64,000 bases of DNA from Ceratopteris richardii. Lineage: Eukaryota; Streptophyta; Polypodiopsida; Polypodiales; Pteridaceae. Every line of letters starts with the position of its first letter. The stretch's first letter is position 1. Positions 54,997 to 64,000 of this stretch are shown here, in pieces. A program made the translations under genes and the position numbers. The notes under the pieces are model-generated. The model saw only the letters and a program-made list of their open reading frames with translations. It made no database searches and was not told the origin of the DNA. The stretch spans positions 136,998,261 through 137,062,260 of the forward strand of contig CM035412.1 of the NCBI GenBank assembly GCA_020310875.1. Reading direction: 5' to 3'.

Positions 54997-55361
54997 GTGG
55001 CCATGGCGAAAAGCAGTGACGCATTTTGTATGTTGGTTGTTGAGGATAAGTTGGATGGTATGAATTACCCATTGTGGGCTTATATGATGTGTCACGTATT
55101 GGTCGGAAAAGGACTATGGAATATTGTGCAAGGTGTTGAAAAACACCCTATTACACCTGTAAATACAAGTACTAAAGCTGATGCAGATGGCATCAAAGAT
55201 GGTGATATTCTGTAGATTCCTATTCGTGTTGTGGTTCCTATTGCACCTACTACAAAGCAAATCTATTGGGATGGCACATATGCTCAAGCACATGCATTCA
55301 TAGCCTTTTCTGTCAAACGTGCCATTATTCCTCACATTTGCTCTTGCAGAATAGCTAAGGA
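54997..55361 (+). pseudogene. Copia O gag start
   Basis: The gag begins MAMAKSSDAFCMLVVEDKLD, followed by YPLWAYMMCHVLVGKGLW as in E, up to a TAG at 55213. The same frame continues with FSVKRAIIPHICSCRIAKD until D's LTR at 55362. It supplies the leader and gag part that is missing for F. Confidence 0.87.
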
Positions 55362-55588
55362 TGTTGGAGTTAGACGTCTGCGGAAGCACACGAACAACAC
55401 AAGGAAGAAGAAGAAGCTAGGAGCACAACGCACAATACTGAATGTATTACTAGAGAATGTACAAAGATAAGTAGCCCATTAGGGCAACATGCATATACAA
55501 GCCGGGGGAAAAAACCTCCTAAAGAGGGAAAAAAGTGCCTAGGTGGTCCTAGTGTGTTCACACACATCACTACCTAAATATATCAACA
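55362..55588 (-). repeat. 3' LTR of copia D
   Basis: 227 bp, TGTTGGAGTTAGACGTC ... ATATATCAACA; same family as E and O LTRs. Small deletions account for the four missing bases. Confidence 0.92.
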
Positions 55589-55603
55589 AATCCCCCCTGG
55601 GAG
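55589..55603 (-). other. Polypurine tract of copia D
   Basis: CTCCCAGGGGGGATT on the minus strand, abutting the LTR. Confidence 0.8.
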
Positions 55604-55663
55604 TGATGCGGTGAACAAGGAGCTGGCACTCATGTATAAGGAAGTGCCAAGCTATGTGGAAAT

Positions 55664-56376
55664 CACTCCACAAAAGGAAGTAAGCCCAAAGCTTTGCGGA
55701 AAGCTTCAAACTTCTCCCAACGCAGAGCCTTCGTGAAAAGGTCTGCAATGTTCTCCTACGTGGGCACATATGCCAAGCTGGTCTCCCTAGCAGAGAACCT
55801 CTCCCTGACATAGTGATAATGCACCTCAATGTGCTTAGTGCGAGCATGGAACACAGGGTTCCTCGCAACTGCTAATGCACTCTGACTGTCAGTGAAGATG
55901 GTGGTGGCAGAAGACTGGCCAACACCCAAATCAGCCATAAGGTGTCTGAGCCACACACACTCAACAGTCGCTGTGAAAGCTACCCTATACTCAGCCTCAC
56001 AACTGGAAGTGGCCACAGTAGGCTGCTTCTTGCTCAACCAAGATATACATGAGCTACCAAGCATGAAGCAAAAACCACTGGTGGACACACGAGTGTCATA
56101 GCAACCAACCCAATCTGAGTCAGAAAAAGCATGCAAATCTGGCGGTAGTGATCCAACCTTGGGATAAGACAACTCAAGTAACCGAGTACCACTCAAGTAG
56201 CGAAAGATGTGCTTAACCGCCTTCCAATGCATGACTCCTGGGCAATGCATAAACATGCTCATCTGTGAGACAGCAAACTGAATATCTGGCCGAGTAATGC
56301 ATAAGTAAATCAAGCATCCAACAGCCTGTTGATAGAGAACAACATCAAATGCATCTCCAGCATCATGAAGACTCAA
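55664..56376 (-). pseudogene. Copia D RNase H and RT end
   Basis: The open frame 55756-56376 (206 codons) runs from SLHDAGDAFDVVLYQQAVG through CLIYLCITRPDIQFAVSQMS, DSDWVGCYDTRVSTSGFCF, SKKQPTVATSSCEAEYR and TDSQSALAVAR to a TAG in the PTQEN motif. The frame then continues ENIADLFTKALRWEKF to about 55664. Upstream, a TGA at 56377-56379 separates it from the RT frame; E has Arg at that codon, so CGA to TGA is likely. Confidence 0.9.
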
Positions 56377-57231
56377 TCATAAACCTATCTCCATAGAAGT
56401 GGCAATAGGCTTACACTCTTCAAGGCCAAAACATTGCAATAATGTGTCAATATATTTCGTTTGACACAAAGCCATTCCACCATCAACTTGCATAAACTGA
56501 ATGCCCAAATAGTGATGCAAATGCCCCAAATCAGACATCTCAAATGAGGCATGCAAATCAACCTTGAAATCAGCAATATGCTTCTCAATAGGACCAGTGA
56601 GCAGCATGTCGTCAACATAGACAACAATGATCAGAAGCACATCATTAGCACACTTAACATATAAGGTGCTTTTAGTTGGACTCTTCTCAAAACCATGTGC
56701 AGCCAGATAGGCATGTATCTTCTCATACCAAGCACGTGGTCCTTGCTTTAAACCATATAATGCCTTCTTTAACCTGCACACTTGGTTTTCATGCCCTTTC
56801 TGCACAAAGCCACGGGGCTGAAAAACATACACTTCTTCATGCAAGTCACCATTCAGAAATGCTTTTTTAATGTCCAACTGATGTAAATTCCAACCATCAT
56901 GGGCTGCAAGTGCACAAACGCTCCGAACAGTAGTCATACGGCATGTAGGTGCAAAGGTCTCATCAAAATCAATGCCTCTTTCCTGCGCATAACCCTTTGC
57001 AACAAGCCTAGTCTTATACCTGTCAACTGTACCATTAGGTTTACGCTTCAGCTTGTATACCCACTTAGTGCCAATGGCCTTCTTGCTAGGAGGCAAGTCA
57101 CATAAAGACCATGTACCATTCTTCATTATAGCATCATATTCAGATTGCATAGCAGCCATCCAATTTTCTGAATTCTGTGCTTCATCAAAAGAAACAGGCT
57201 CATTCTCATCACAGAGACTAGACGCAGCCAT
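56377..57231 (-). CDS. Copia D reverse transcriptase
   Basis: A 284-codon open frame with the full copia RT order: [119 protein letters not shown], the catalytic VVYVDDMLLTGP, and LGHLHHYLGIQFMQV. It is the most intact RT in the window. It starts at MAASSLCDENE, which is internal to the polyprotein, and ends at the TGA mentioned for the next piece. Confidence 0.92.
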   Translation of the reverse strand: MAASSLCDENEPVSFDEAQNSENWMAAMQSEYDAIMKNGTWSLCDLPPSKKAIGTKWVYKLKRKPNGTVDRYKTRLVAKGYAQERGIDFDETFAPTCRMTTVRSVCALAAHDGWNLHQLDIKKAFLNGDLHEEVYVFQPRGFVQKGHENQVCRLKKALYGLKQGPRAWYEKIHAYLAAHGFEKSPTKSTLYVKCANDVLLIIVVYVDDMLLTGPIEKHIADFKVDLHASFEMSDLGHLHHYLGIQFMQVDGGMALCQTKYIDTLLQCFGLEECKPIATSMEIGL

Positions 57232-57255
57232 AGCATAGCAATCTGATGCAAAGGA

Positions 57256-57330
57256 TGTTGGAAGTGAGGTAGGCCCTTAGCTCATGTCATAGGTCCATGG
57301 TTCCATAGGTCCAAATGCTCTGATACCAAA
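57256..57330 (-). repeat. Aberrant extra terminus of element C
   Basis: Before the full left LTR there is a second copy of the first 57 or so LTR bases (TGTTGGAAGTGAGG ... ATAGGTCC) followed by AAATGCTCTGATACCAAA, which is the PBS region that normally abuts the 5' LTR (compare 61970-61984). So, on the minus strand, the 3' LTR runs into a copied PBS and then an LTR end again. Its 16-base ATGGTTCCATAGGTCC insertion is shared with the left LTR and absent from the right LTR. Confidence 0.85.
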
Positions 57331-58067
57331 TGTTGGAAGTGAGGTAGGCCCTTAGCTCATGTCATAGGTCCATGGTTCCATAGGTCCAGTATATATACAA
57401 CATTAATTCTAGCAATCTTCCGTATTGACAAAACATGAACATACCACAACTTAATCATGCAGATGATGAGATAAAGATAGAGAAAGAATAGACGACATGT
57501 GTAAGGTGTTACGTAAGCCATCGCTTACTCATAGTATCATATATACCAATGTTCAATGTACAATGTGGGAGCAAAATTCTCAACCATTCTATGTGATGAG
57601 AAATAGATGAATGAGTGAATGTACAATGTAACAAACATATTCAGATGTGTGGGCAGTAATCTGAATATACATGAGATGTGTGACCTAATAGGTTATAGAA
57701 GAGTGAATATGAGTGACTGAATGAGGAAGGATCAGTGTGAAACTGATGGTCAACAAACCTACATCTAAACTTAGGCTATGGAAGACCCTAAGTTAGATAC
57801 GTGTGTGAAAAGATCACATACTTATAAAGTAGCATAGAATGCTAACAAGATTGTTGCCGGAAATCCTCAAACTCATGTGAACACACCTTCTCAAACACCT
57901 CATAAAAATATGCATAAAGCATATAAGTACTGATTCTCTTGTACCTATGCCGAATAGGACTCCTTTTGATATGAACGCCACAGCCTCCATAAACTTCAAG
58001 TAGTACCTGTGTGCATAAAGAGAATATGTACTTGAATACTTAACATAAGATGTGAATCTTATGTTAA

Positions 58068-58394
58068 TCACCATCTAATGTCTTTGAAGTAGCCCGACAT
58101 CTTCTTGTAGAAGACAATCTTCAACCTAATATCTTCCTGTAGAAGATAATCTTCAAAATCATGTAGATGGTCCCATCCAATGTCTTTGAAGTAGCCAGAC
58201 ATCTTCTTGTAGAAGATAATCTTCAACCTAACATCTTCTTGTAGAAGATGATCTTCAAATACATCATGTAGATGGGCGATCCTCACCATCAAGCTGCTAA
58301 TAATCAAGTCTTCTTGCCATGAACAAGAGATGACCTCCTCTCCATGAGCTAGAGTGTGAGCACACCCTTCATCTTCTCCAAGAAGAATCACCAA
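58068..58394 (-). CDS. Conserved 108-codon ORF in element C LTR
   Basis: The frame is open in both LTR copies (62706-63032 in the other), starting MVILLGEDEGCAHTLAHGEE. Its second half is a duplicated unit, each with LLQEDVRLKIIFYKKMSGYF or a close variant. The duplication corresponds to DNA repeats of about 103 bases. No family recognised. It may be open merely because the LTRs are young; coding function is doubtful. Confidence 0.3.
   Translation of the reverse strand: MVILLGEDEGCAHTLAHGEEVISCSWQEDLIISSLMVRIAHLHDVFEDHLLQEDVRLKIIFYKKMSGYFKDIGWDHLHDFEDYLLQEDIRLKIVFYKKMSGYFKDIRW
58076..58280. repeat. Duplicated hairpin-forming units in element C LTR
   Basis: Two units of about 103 bases, each holding two copies of ATCTTCTTGTAGAAGAT (or a one-base variant), a 7-bp perfect stem with a TGT loop. 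Four hairpins in all, at about 58099, 58128, 58200 and 58232. They recur at 62700-62905 in the other LTR. Confidence 0.85.
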
Positions 58395-58707
58395 GAAGAA
58401 CTCCGTAGCTGCTCCTCAACATGCTTCAAGTTAGCACCATGGCTGCCCCATGTGCTAGAAGAAACACCACCTCTACTGAGGTCCAAGCTCTAGAAAGCTT
58501 GTGTTGATCCTAGGTGAAGGATACCTTGAAGTGACCCCAATGGATTCTTATATAGTTTTAGATTAGCCTCCAAAAGCTCTAGTAAAGCACAAAGCTTCTA
58601 CGATCGCTACAGCACAAGCAAATAAAGCATACGATCGCAATGAATCTGAAAAACACCGTCCGCTGTCCGTTTGTGCTTTTATGAAAAGCATGATAATTAA
58701 TTGATGA

Positions 58708-58797
58708 CAAAAAATCTTCGCGCGATGCTACGTCTCAGGGGATTCGAACTCAGGTCCCTACCTTGGAGGTCTTATGTGATAACCACAGCGCCCACGT
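58708..58797 (-). other. tRNA-like pol III module in element C 3' LTR
   Basis: On the minus strand: box A-like TGGGCGCTGTGGTTATCAC (58776-58794), a short arm ACCTCCAAGGT, box B GAGTTCGAATCCC (58739-58751), then a run of six T (about 58709-58714) that could act as pol III terminator. The layout is that of a tRNA or tRNA-derived SINE head. It lies in U3, upstream of the TATA box. Not a complete tRNA by eye, as the acceptor stem is not evident. The same module is in the other LTR at 63347-63435. Confidence 0.65.
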
Positions 58798-58945
58798 TAA
58801 TTAGTTACACAAGGGGGTTAGTTTGAAATGTTTACATTCTGTTACGCTGCTCGCTGTCAGGTTCCAATAGGAGTGGAGAGTACTATAGATACTCATGATG
58901 TAGTCTTTGGACAAAATGGACCAATAGGAACATTGTTTTCCAACA

Positions 58946-58960
58946 ATCCCCCCTGCAATG
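58946..58960 (-). other. Polypurine tract of element C
   Basis: CATTGCAGGGGGGAT on the minus strand, directly next to the 3' LTR. Confidence 0.78.
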
Positions 58961-61900
58961 GCATATTGGTACAAACTGAACTGAATCTGCAAACTGTCAC
59001 AATCTGCAAATTACCACAAGCTTCAAGCTTGTACTCCAGCTCTTCAGAACACGTCTTCTTCAAAACTGAATTTGACTTTTCTTCAAAAAACTTGAACTTG
59101 CTGAATATGAACCATATTACTTGAGAAAATATGCAAACTAGATATCCAATAGTGTACACATCAAGCAATCACTGCTCAACAAATGTAGCATGAATTGTCT
59201 CTGCACCTGCTATCTCCTGTCTTCAAAAACCTGAAAACATACACTAGGATCCATATATTTGCATTTACCTTCCAAAAAGGTTTCTCAACGTACTTCTGCT
59301 GTGTCATGTAAATACACTAAACAAAATCAGGAACTGAATCCTGGAACCTGTGACTGTGAACTCACAACTTAGTGCATTATGAACACTGCTGGTTCATCTC
59401 TGACTGTACTCAAGTCAATATGAGTCAAAAAATCTATGATGTCATCATGTCTTCATCCTTTAAATCCTTCATACCTCTTTCCTTAAGAAGTTGGTATAAA
59501 CATATATGTGCGCACTTCTGAAATACACCTTTCTGAAATATCAAGTTTCTCCTCAATAGAACTCTGGAACCTTCTCCTGAACAGGAACATCCTAACAGGA
59601 ACTTTCTCCAAACATTCTCCTTCTTCCTTCTTCTTTCAAAGCTGGAACATAAAGAGAACCTGACAAAGGAAATATAGGAATACCTGAAATAGGAATACCT
59701 GTAGGTATGACTCTGCATTCTTTTACATATGGCTTGAAAATAAGTCTTCATGTTTCATCACCCCCCTGGATGACTTAACACTAGTATCCAGAATTCTTCA
59801 AATATATCAAACTTTATGAAATGTGCAACGTCTTCCTTCATAAATCTGATGTTCAGTGATCAATACCTGTATCTGAAACAAAATCTCTGAACCCTTTTTT
59901 TTATTAGCACTGCAGTTGCTAATAACTTTCACTGTAGGTCTTCAGCTTCCCATATTGTAGAATAAGGTTAGCTGATAAAACCTTGCTGAAAGCATTTTAG
60001 GATTCATACCCTTCTGCACATAACAAGTATTATCTCTGTGCAACACAAATCTGATAGAATCTGAATCTTTGACTTACTTCTCCAATGTTAAGAATCTTCA
60101 CAAACAAAGGATAGACAACTGAATCATAAATACTCAAGATCATACAAGATCTATTCAAGATCAATGATCTCTCCTGTGTAGAATCTGCTGTCATCAAACC
60201 TTCATGACTGAATGTTTGATTTACTTCATGAATGTCTCCAAGTGTCCATGCTTCTCAAAAAGTTGTAAAACTTTTCTTCAAACAAATCCTTCAAGGAATC
60301 TGCAATTCCTACTTGAAACATAAGTGGATAAACTTCTCACCTTGAGAACTCCAAAAGCTACAAGTTGATACTTCATACCTTTCATATTTTACCCGGGTGA
60401 AATGTGATAGTACCTGCTTGATTTTCTTTTGGCTAACTCCACTTTTCAATCAAGTGATAGGATATGATGGAACACCTTTTTGAATACAAGCATGTATCCA
60501 AAAAATCAAGACAATCATAGAAAGTAGATTCTTCAACTGACTGGTACATCAACAAGATTCTGAATTTTCTGAAGTTTTCTGAAAATACTGAATATGAGGT
60601 AATCTTTTCCAAACATAAAACCTCAACCCAAGTCTTCAACATCTGCTACAGAAAACACTTTTACCTCAAGAGTTAGATAAAGAAGAAATATACTTCTCTG
60701 CAACTTGTCATATACCAAGTAGCTCTGTATTGACACTCCAAGAATTCTTTGAGGGAACATATAAGCTGCCTGCTTAAAAGCTTCAACATAACTCATACAC
60801 ATATGAGTGCCTTTGTTTCTCTCAATGCAATTCTTTGTCAAATCTACTAAATCATGACCAAGTGTAATACAAAACAAGAAACTGCTTCTTCTTTAAACAA
60901 GATGTTCTCGTAGACTTGTCTTTGGATGTAGAGGATAAAATAGGAAAAGTATATGGAAAATATATGAGAAAAGGAAGCCTTACTTTTCTTTTGGAAATGA
61001 TGGTCTTTCTTCTTCTGCATCTTTCTTCCACCTGATGATGTCAACATTTTCAAACTTCTCTTCCATACCTTTTGTTCTCTTCATTTTGAAGTAGCAAACA
61101 CTCTTGACTTCTTCAAATGAACTTTTCTCTTCCTCTAGTGCTAAGAGTAAGAGATAAAACAAACATGGTATACAAATGGAAGTGAATATAGAATCATGTT
61201 TTATCATCTCCTCATATCTGTGAATCAAAATTCTGCTTCAAATGTCTGAAACGACTAAATTCACCAATCGTTGTCTGAATGATGAATTGCCCTTGTAGAG
61301 TTACCTTCTCTAGATACATTTGTACCTCGATATCCAACCAACTTACAACAGAAAATTGGCTGAAAAAAAACTCATCTCATCTCTGCGCTTGTCTTCTTAG
61401 ATGAACTTTCTTGCCATGAAAGAGATCTTCTCAAAACTCTCTAGAAAAACCTCTAGATACCTGTTTTGATGTAGCCTTTAACTTTCAAATAATGAAAGTG
61501 TATAAAAGCATTCCTTGAATTTCTTCAAATCTCTTCATAACTGCTCTTCTAAGATATGACCTGCAAATGATAATCTGATAGTAGAAACTGATACCTGTGA
61601 TTTGATGTTGATCTGATTCCTTCATCTTCTCTAAACCATTGTTCTTCCTTGAATTTGAAGTAGTCTTCTCTTCATCAAGTCTGGGTCTTCAAACAATACT
61701 TTTGTAAAGTATTTGCATAACCTTCCAAAAATATTCGGCTGCTAACAGATCATCAACTTCATACTCCACATTGATGAATACACATGTAACTGAATTGTCT
61801 AATTCTCAAATCTCTACTCATCTAGATTAAGTGTGTATGTCAAATGTCAAATATTAGAAGATGCTTTCAAATTATATGTTGTAAATCTGGAAGACTGGGA

Positions 61901-61969
61901 ACCTGGGCTTATGAATGAGCCTTAATGCATTGATGCCAAAGATCTAAAGTTCTGAAACCAAAACCTTAG
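58961..61969 (-). other. Element C interior, no recognisable coding domain
   Basis: About 3.0 kb of A/C/T-rich sequence on the plus strand, rich in cttcaa and tcttc words. Only short ORFs (longest about 105 codons at 59434-59751) with no gag, protease, RT or integrase motif. This is what a non-autonomous LARD-type element should look like. No second copy of it in the window. Confidence 0.75.
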
Positions 61970-61984
61970 TGCTCTGATACCAAA
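61970..61984 (-). other. Primer binding site of element C, initiator-Met type
   Basis: TTTGGTATCAGAGCA on the minus strand, flush with the 5' LTR; exact iMet-type match over TGGTATCAGAGC. Confidence 0.88.
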
Positions 61985-63583
61985 TGTTGGAAGTGAGGTA
62001 GGCCCTTAGCTCATGTCATAGGTCCAGTATATATACAACATTAATTCTAGCAATCTTCCATATTGACAAAACATGAACATACCACAACTTAATCATACAG
62101 ATGATGAGATAAAGATAGAGAAAGAATAGACGACATGTGTAAGGTGTTACGTAAGCCATCGCTTACTCATAGTATCATATATACCAATGTTCAATGTACA
62201 ATGTGGGAGCAAAATTCTCAACCATTCTATGTGATGAGAAATAGATGAATGAGTGAATGTACAATGTAACAAACATATTCAGATGTGTGGGCAGTAATCT
62301 GAATATACATGAGATGTGTGACCTAATAGGTTATAGAAGAGTGAATATGAGTGACTGAATGAGGAAGGATCAGTGTGAAACTGATGGTCAACAAACCTAC
62401 ATCTAAACTTAGGCTATGGAAGACCCTAAGTTAGATACATGTGTGAAAAGATCACATACTTATAAAGTAGCATAGAATGCTAACAAGATTGTTGCCGGAA
62501 ATCCTCAAACTCATGTGAACACACCTTCTCAAACACCTCATAAAAATATGCATAAAGCATATAAGTACTGATTCTCTTGTACCTATGCCGAATAGGACTC
62601 CTTCTGATATGAACGCCACAGCCTCCATAAACTTCAAGTAGTACCTGTGTGCATAAAGAGAATATGTACCTGAATACTTAACATAAGATGTGAATCTTAT
62701 GTTAATCACCATCTAATGCCTTTGAAGTAGCCCGACATCTTCTTGTAGAAGACAATCTTCAACCTAATATCTTCCTGTAGAAGATAATCTTCAAAATCAT
62801 GTAGATGGTCCCATCCAATGTCTTTGAAGTAGCCAGACATCTTCTTGTAGAAGATAATCTTCAACCTAACATCTTCTTGTAGAAGATGATCTTCAAATAC
62901 ATCATGTAGATGGGCGATCCTCACCATCAAGCTGCTAATAATCAAGTCTTCTTGCCATGAACAAGAGATGACCTCCTCTCCATGAGCTAGAGTGTGAGCA
63001 CACCCTTCATCTTCTCCAAGAAGAATCACCAAGAAGAACTCCGTAGCTTCTCCTCAACATGCTTCAAGTTAGCACCATGACTGCCCCATGTGCTAGAAGA
63101 AACACCACCTCTACTAAGGTCCAAGCTCTAGAAAGCTTGTGTTGATCCTAGGTGAAGGATACCTTGAAGTGACCCCAATGGATTCTTATATAGTTTTAGA
63201 TTAGCCTCCAAAAGCTCTAGTAAAGCACAAAGCTTCTACGATCGTTACAGCACAAGCAAATAAAGCATACGATCGCAATGAATCTGAAAAACACCGTCCG
63301 CTATCCGTTTGTGCTTTTATGAAAAGCATGATAATTAATTGATGACAAAAAATCTTCGTGCGATGCTACGTCTCAGGGGATTCGAACTCAGGTCCCTAAC
63401 TTGGAGGTCTTATGTGATAACCACAGCGCCCACGTTAATTAGTTACACAAGGGGGTTAGTTTGAAATGTTTACATTCTGTTACGCTTGTCGCTGTCAGGT
63501 TCCAATAGGAGTGGAGAGTACTATAGATACTCATGATGTAGTCTTTGGACAAAATGGGCCAATAGGAACATTGTTTTCCAACA
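61985..63583 (-). repeat. 5' LTR of element C
   Basis: 1599 bp, partner of 57331-58945; lacks the 16-base ATGGTTCCATAGGTCC insertion. TATATAAG (minus) at 63185-63192; the tRNA-like module at 63347-63435. Right flank AAGGA. Confidence 0.92.
63347..63435 (-). other. tRNA-like pol III module in element C 5' LTR
   Basis: Second copy of the module at 58708-58797: box A-like 63414-63432, box B 63377-63389, T6 run 63347-63352. One difference in the spacer (ccctacctt versus ccctaactt) leaves both boxes unchanged. Confidence 0.65.
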
Positions 63584-63588
63584 AAGGA

Positions 63589-64000
63589 GGCACTATGAGA
63601 GCCTGAACGAGTATGATATGACAAAGGTGCATCTAATTTGCTGTCACGCAAAGTCTGCACCAACCATTTTGGCATAGTTTTTGCCTGCTCAATATCAGCT
63701 CTCTCATCAACAAGCGCATCATGTAATTTACATCAGAAATGGAATGATCTGCATCATCATATGAAACTTGCAAAGGCTCATAAGTTGCCTCATTAGGACC
63801 AGCACTAGATTGTCCACCTGTAAAAAGAGGCATCAAAGTATCATACATGTCTTTGGAGCTAACAGATGTCTCCTTCGTACATGAAAGCAATGGCTGAATA
63901 GCATCTTCCACAAATACAACATCACGGCTAACCAGAATGAGTTTAGTCTATGGGATGATACAGACGATAGCCTTTACTTTCAGAACTGTACCCAACAAAA
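63589..64000 (-). pseudogene. Copia D integrase C-terminal region
   Basis: Right continuation of D beyond C. Open pieces: 63633-63911 with EDAIQPLLSCTKETSVSSKD and GGQSSAGPNEATYEPLQVSY, and 63439-63675 starting MPKWLVQTLRDSKLDAPLSY. A frame shift near 63725 (a small deletion compared with E at 34195) joins them. This is the low-complexity linker between integrase and RT; the window ends inside it. Confidence 0.85.

Larger units (their letters stand above)
54417..55361 (+). mobile_element. Copia element O, 5' part
   Basis: Plus-strand E-family copia: LTR, PBS, leader, and the start of gag. It is interrupted at 55362 by copia D of the same family in opposite orientation. The rest lies beyond the right edge, after D's other end. 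No target duplication can be checked for O, as its 3' end is outside the window. Confidence 0.88.
57331..58945 (-). repeat. 3' LTR of element C
   Basis: 1615 bp, TGTTGGAAGTG ... TTTTCCAACA; partner of 61985-63583 with about 99% identity. The minus-strand TATATAAG box is at 58547-58554. Confidence 0.92.
57256..63583 (-). mobile_element. Element C, non-autonomous LTR retrotransposon
   Basis: A 6.3-kb minus-strand LTR element in copia D with target duplication AAGGA (57251-57255 and 63584-63588); D's uninterrupted form is seen in E as gcaaaggaggc. The LTRs are 61985-63583 (5') and 57331-58945 (3'). An iMet-type PBS and a PPT are present. The 3.0-kb interior has no gag or pol domain, so proteins must come from elsewhere (LARD-like). 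About sixteen substitutions in 1.6 kb between the LTRs, mostly C/T or G/A, make it the youngest insertion here. The left terminus has an extra PBS plus LTR-end copy (57256-57330). Confidence 0.9.
55362..64000 (-). mobile_element. Copia element D, inserted in O and interrupted by C
   Basis: Minus-strand E-family copia. Its 3' LTR is at 55362-55588; the 5' LTR lies beyond 64000. The left flank aagga (55357-55361) is the probable target duplication in O's gag; the partner cannot be seen. Order in the window from left: LTR, PPT, RNase H, RT (to 57231), then element C (57256-63583), then the integrase C-terminal region (63589-64000). Two single nonsense changes in RNase H and RT separate otherwise long open frames, so D is younger than E-family copies I and J. 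Confidence 0.9.

Noticed and set aside
58739..58794. True tRNA gene in the element C LTR
   Set aside because: Boxes A and B and a T-arm are visible, but no acceptor stem pairing could be found by eye; kept as a tRNA-like module.
57331..58945. Segmental duplication of host DNA (57331-58945 and 61985-63583)
   Set aside because: PBS, PPT, TG...CA ends and the AAGGA duplication show that they are LTRs of one element.

Overview
The window is intergenic DNA from a large, repeat-rich plant nuclear genome. Practically all of it is LTR retrotransposon sequence: Ty3/gypsy, Ty1/copia and one non-autonomous element. I saw no ordinary host gene, rRNA, true tRNA gene or CRISPR array. The stacked nesting, very long elements, heavy decay and plant-type pol domains suggest a big-genome vascular plant such as a gymnosperm or fern. 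The lineage is inference; the plant origin and nesting are read from the sequence.

Left block (1-26572). A decayed plus-strand copia (F) is split by a minus-strand chromovirus-type gypsy (A, 350-24599). A is split inside its protease gene by a giant minus-strand gypsy (B, 4184-22113, perfect AACAT target duplication). B is the most unusual object here. Its 1.5-kb LTRs enclose a leader with a 23-bp-period array of a CGATACGATACC core, then gag, protease, RT/RNase H and integrase. Between integrase and the 3' LTR lie about 5.2 kb of extra coding sequence: a second retropepsin-like domain, unknown basic and globular parts, a long coiled coil and an Arg/Lys-rich tail that ends inside the LTR.

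Middle block (26573-54416). A gag-protease gypsy remnant (G, plus) with no visible RT or integrase carries a nearly complete copia (E, 31264-37271, TSD CAGAG), which itself holds a probable solo LTR. Then follows a graveyard of LTR-less fragments joined end to end: copia I, a different copia P, copia J with an unidentified insert, a gypsy gag K with an expanded GA microsatellite, two pieces of one gypsy family with complementary deletions (L, M), a third copia type N, and an unassigned segment ending in mirrored dinucleotide-type repeats.

Right block (54417-64000). A plus-strand copia (O) is interrupted in gag by a minus-strand member of the same family (D, TSD AAGGA). D is interrupted by C (57256-63583, TSD AAGGA again), a young non-autonomous element with 1.6-kb, roughly 99% identical LTRs. 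C has an aberrant extra PBS-plus-LTR end and a tRNA-like pol III box A/box B module with a T6 run in U3. D and O continue past the right edge.

Three independent nests are therefore visible: F>A>B, G>E>solo LTR and O>D>C. Almost every coding region has stops, frameshifts or deletions, so CDS calls mark the longest open segments and do not imply function. Element letters and boundaries are mine, read by eye from LTR ends, target duplications, PBS/PPT sites and protein motifs.
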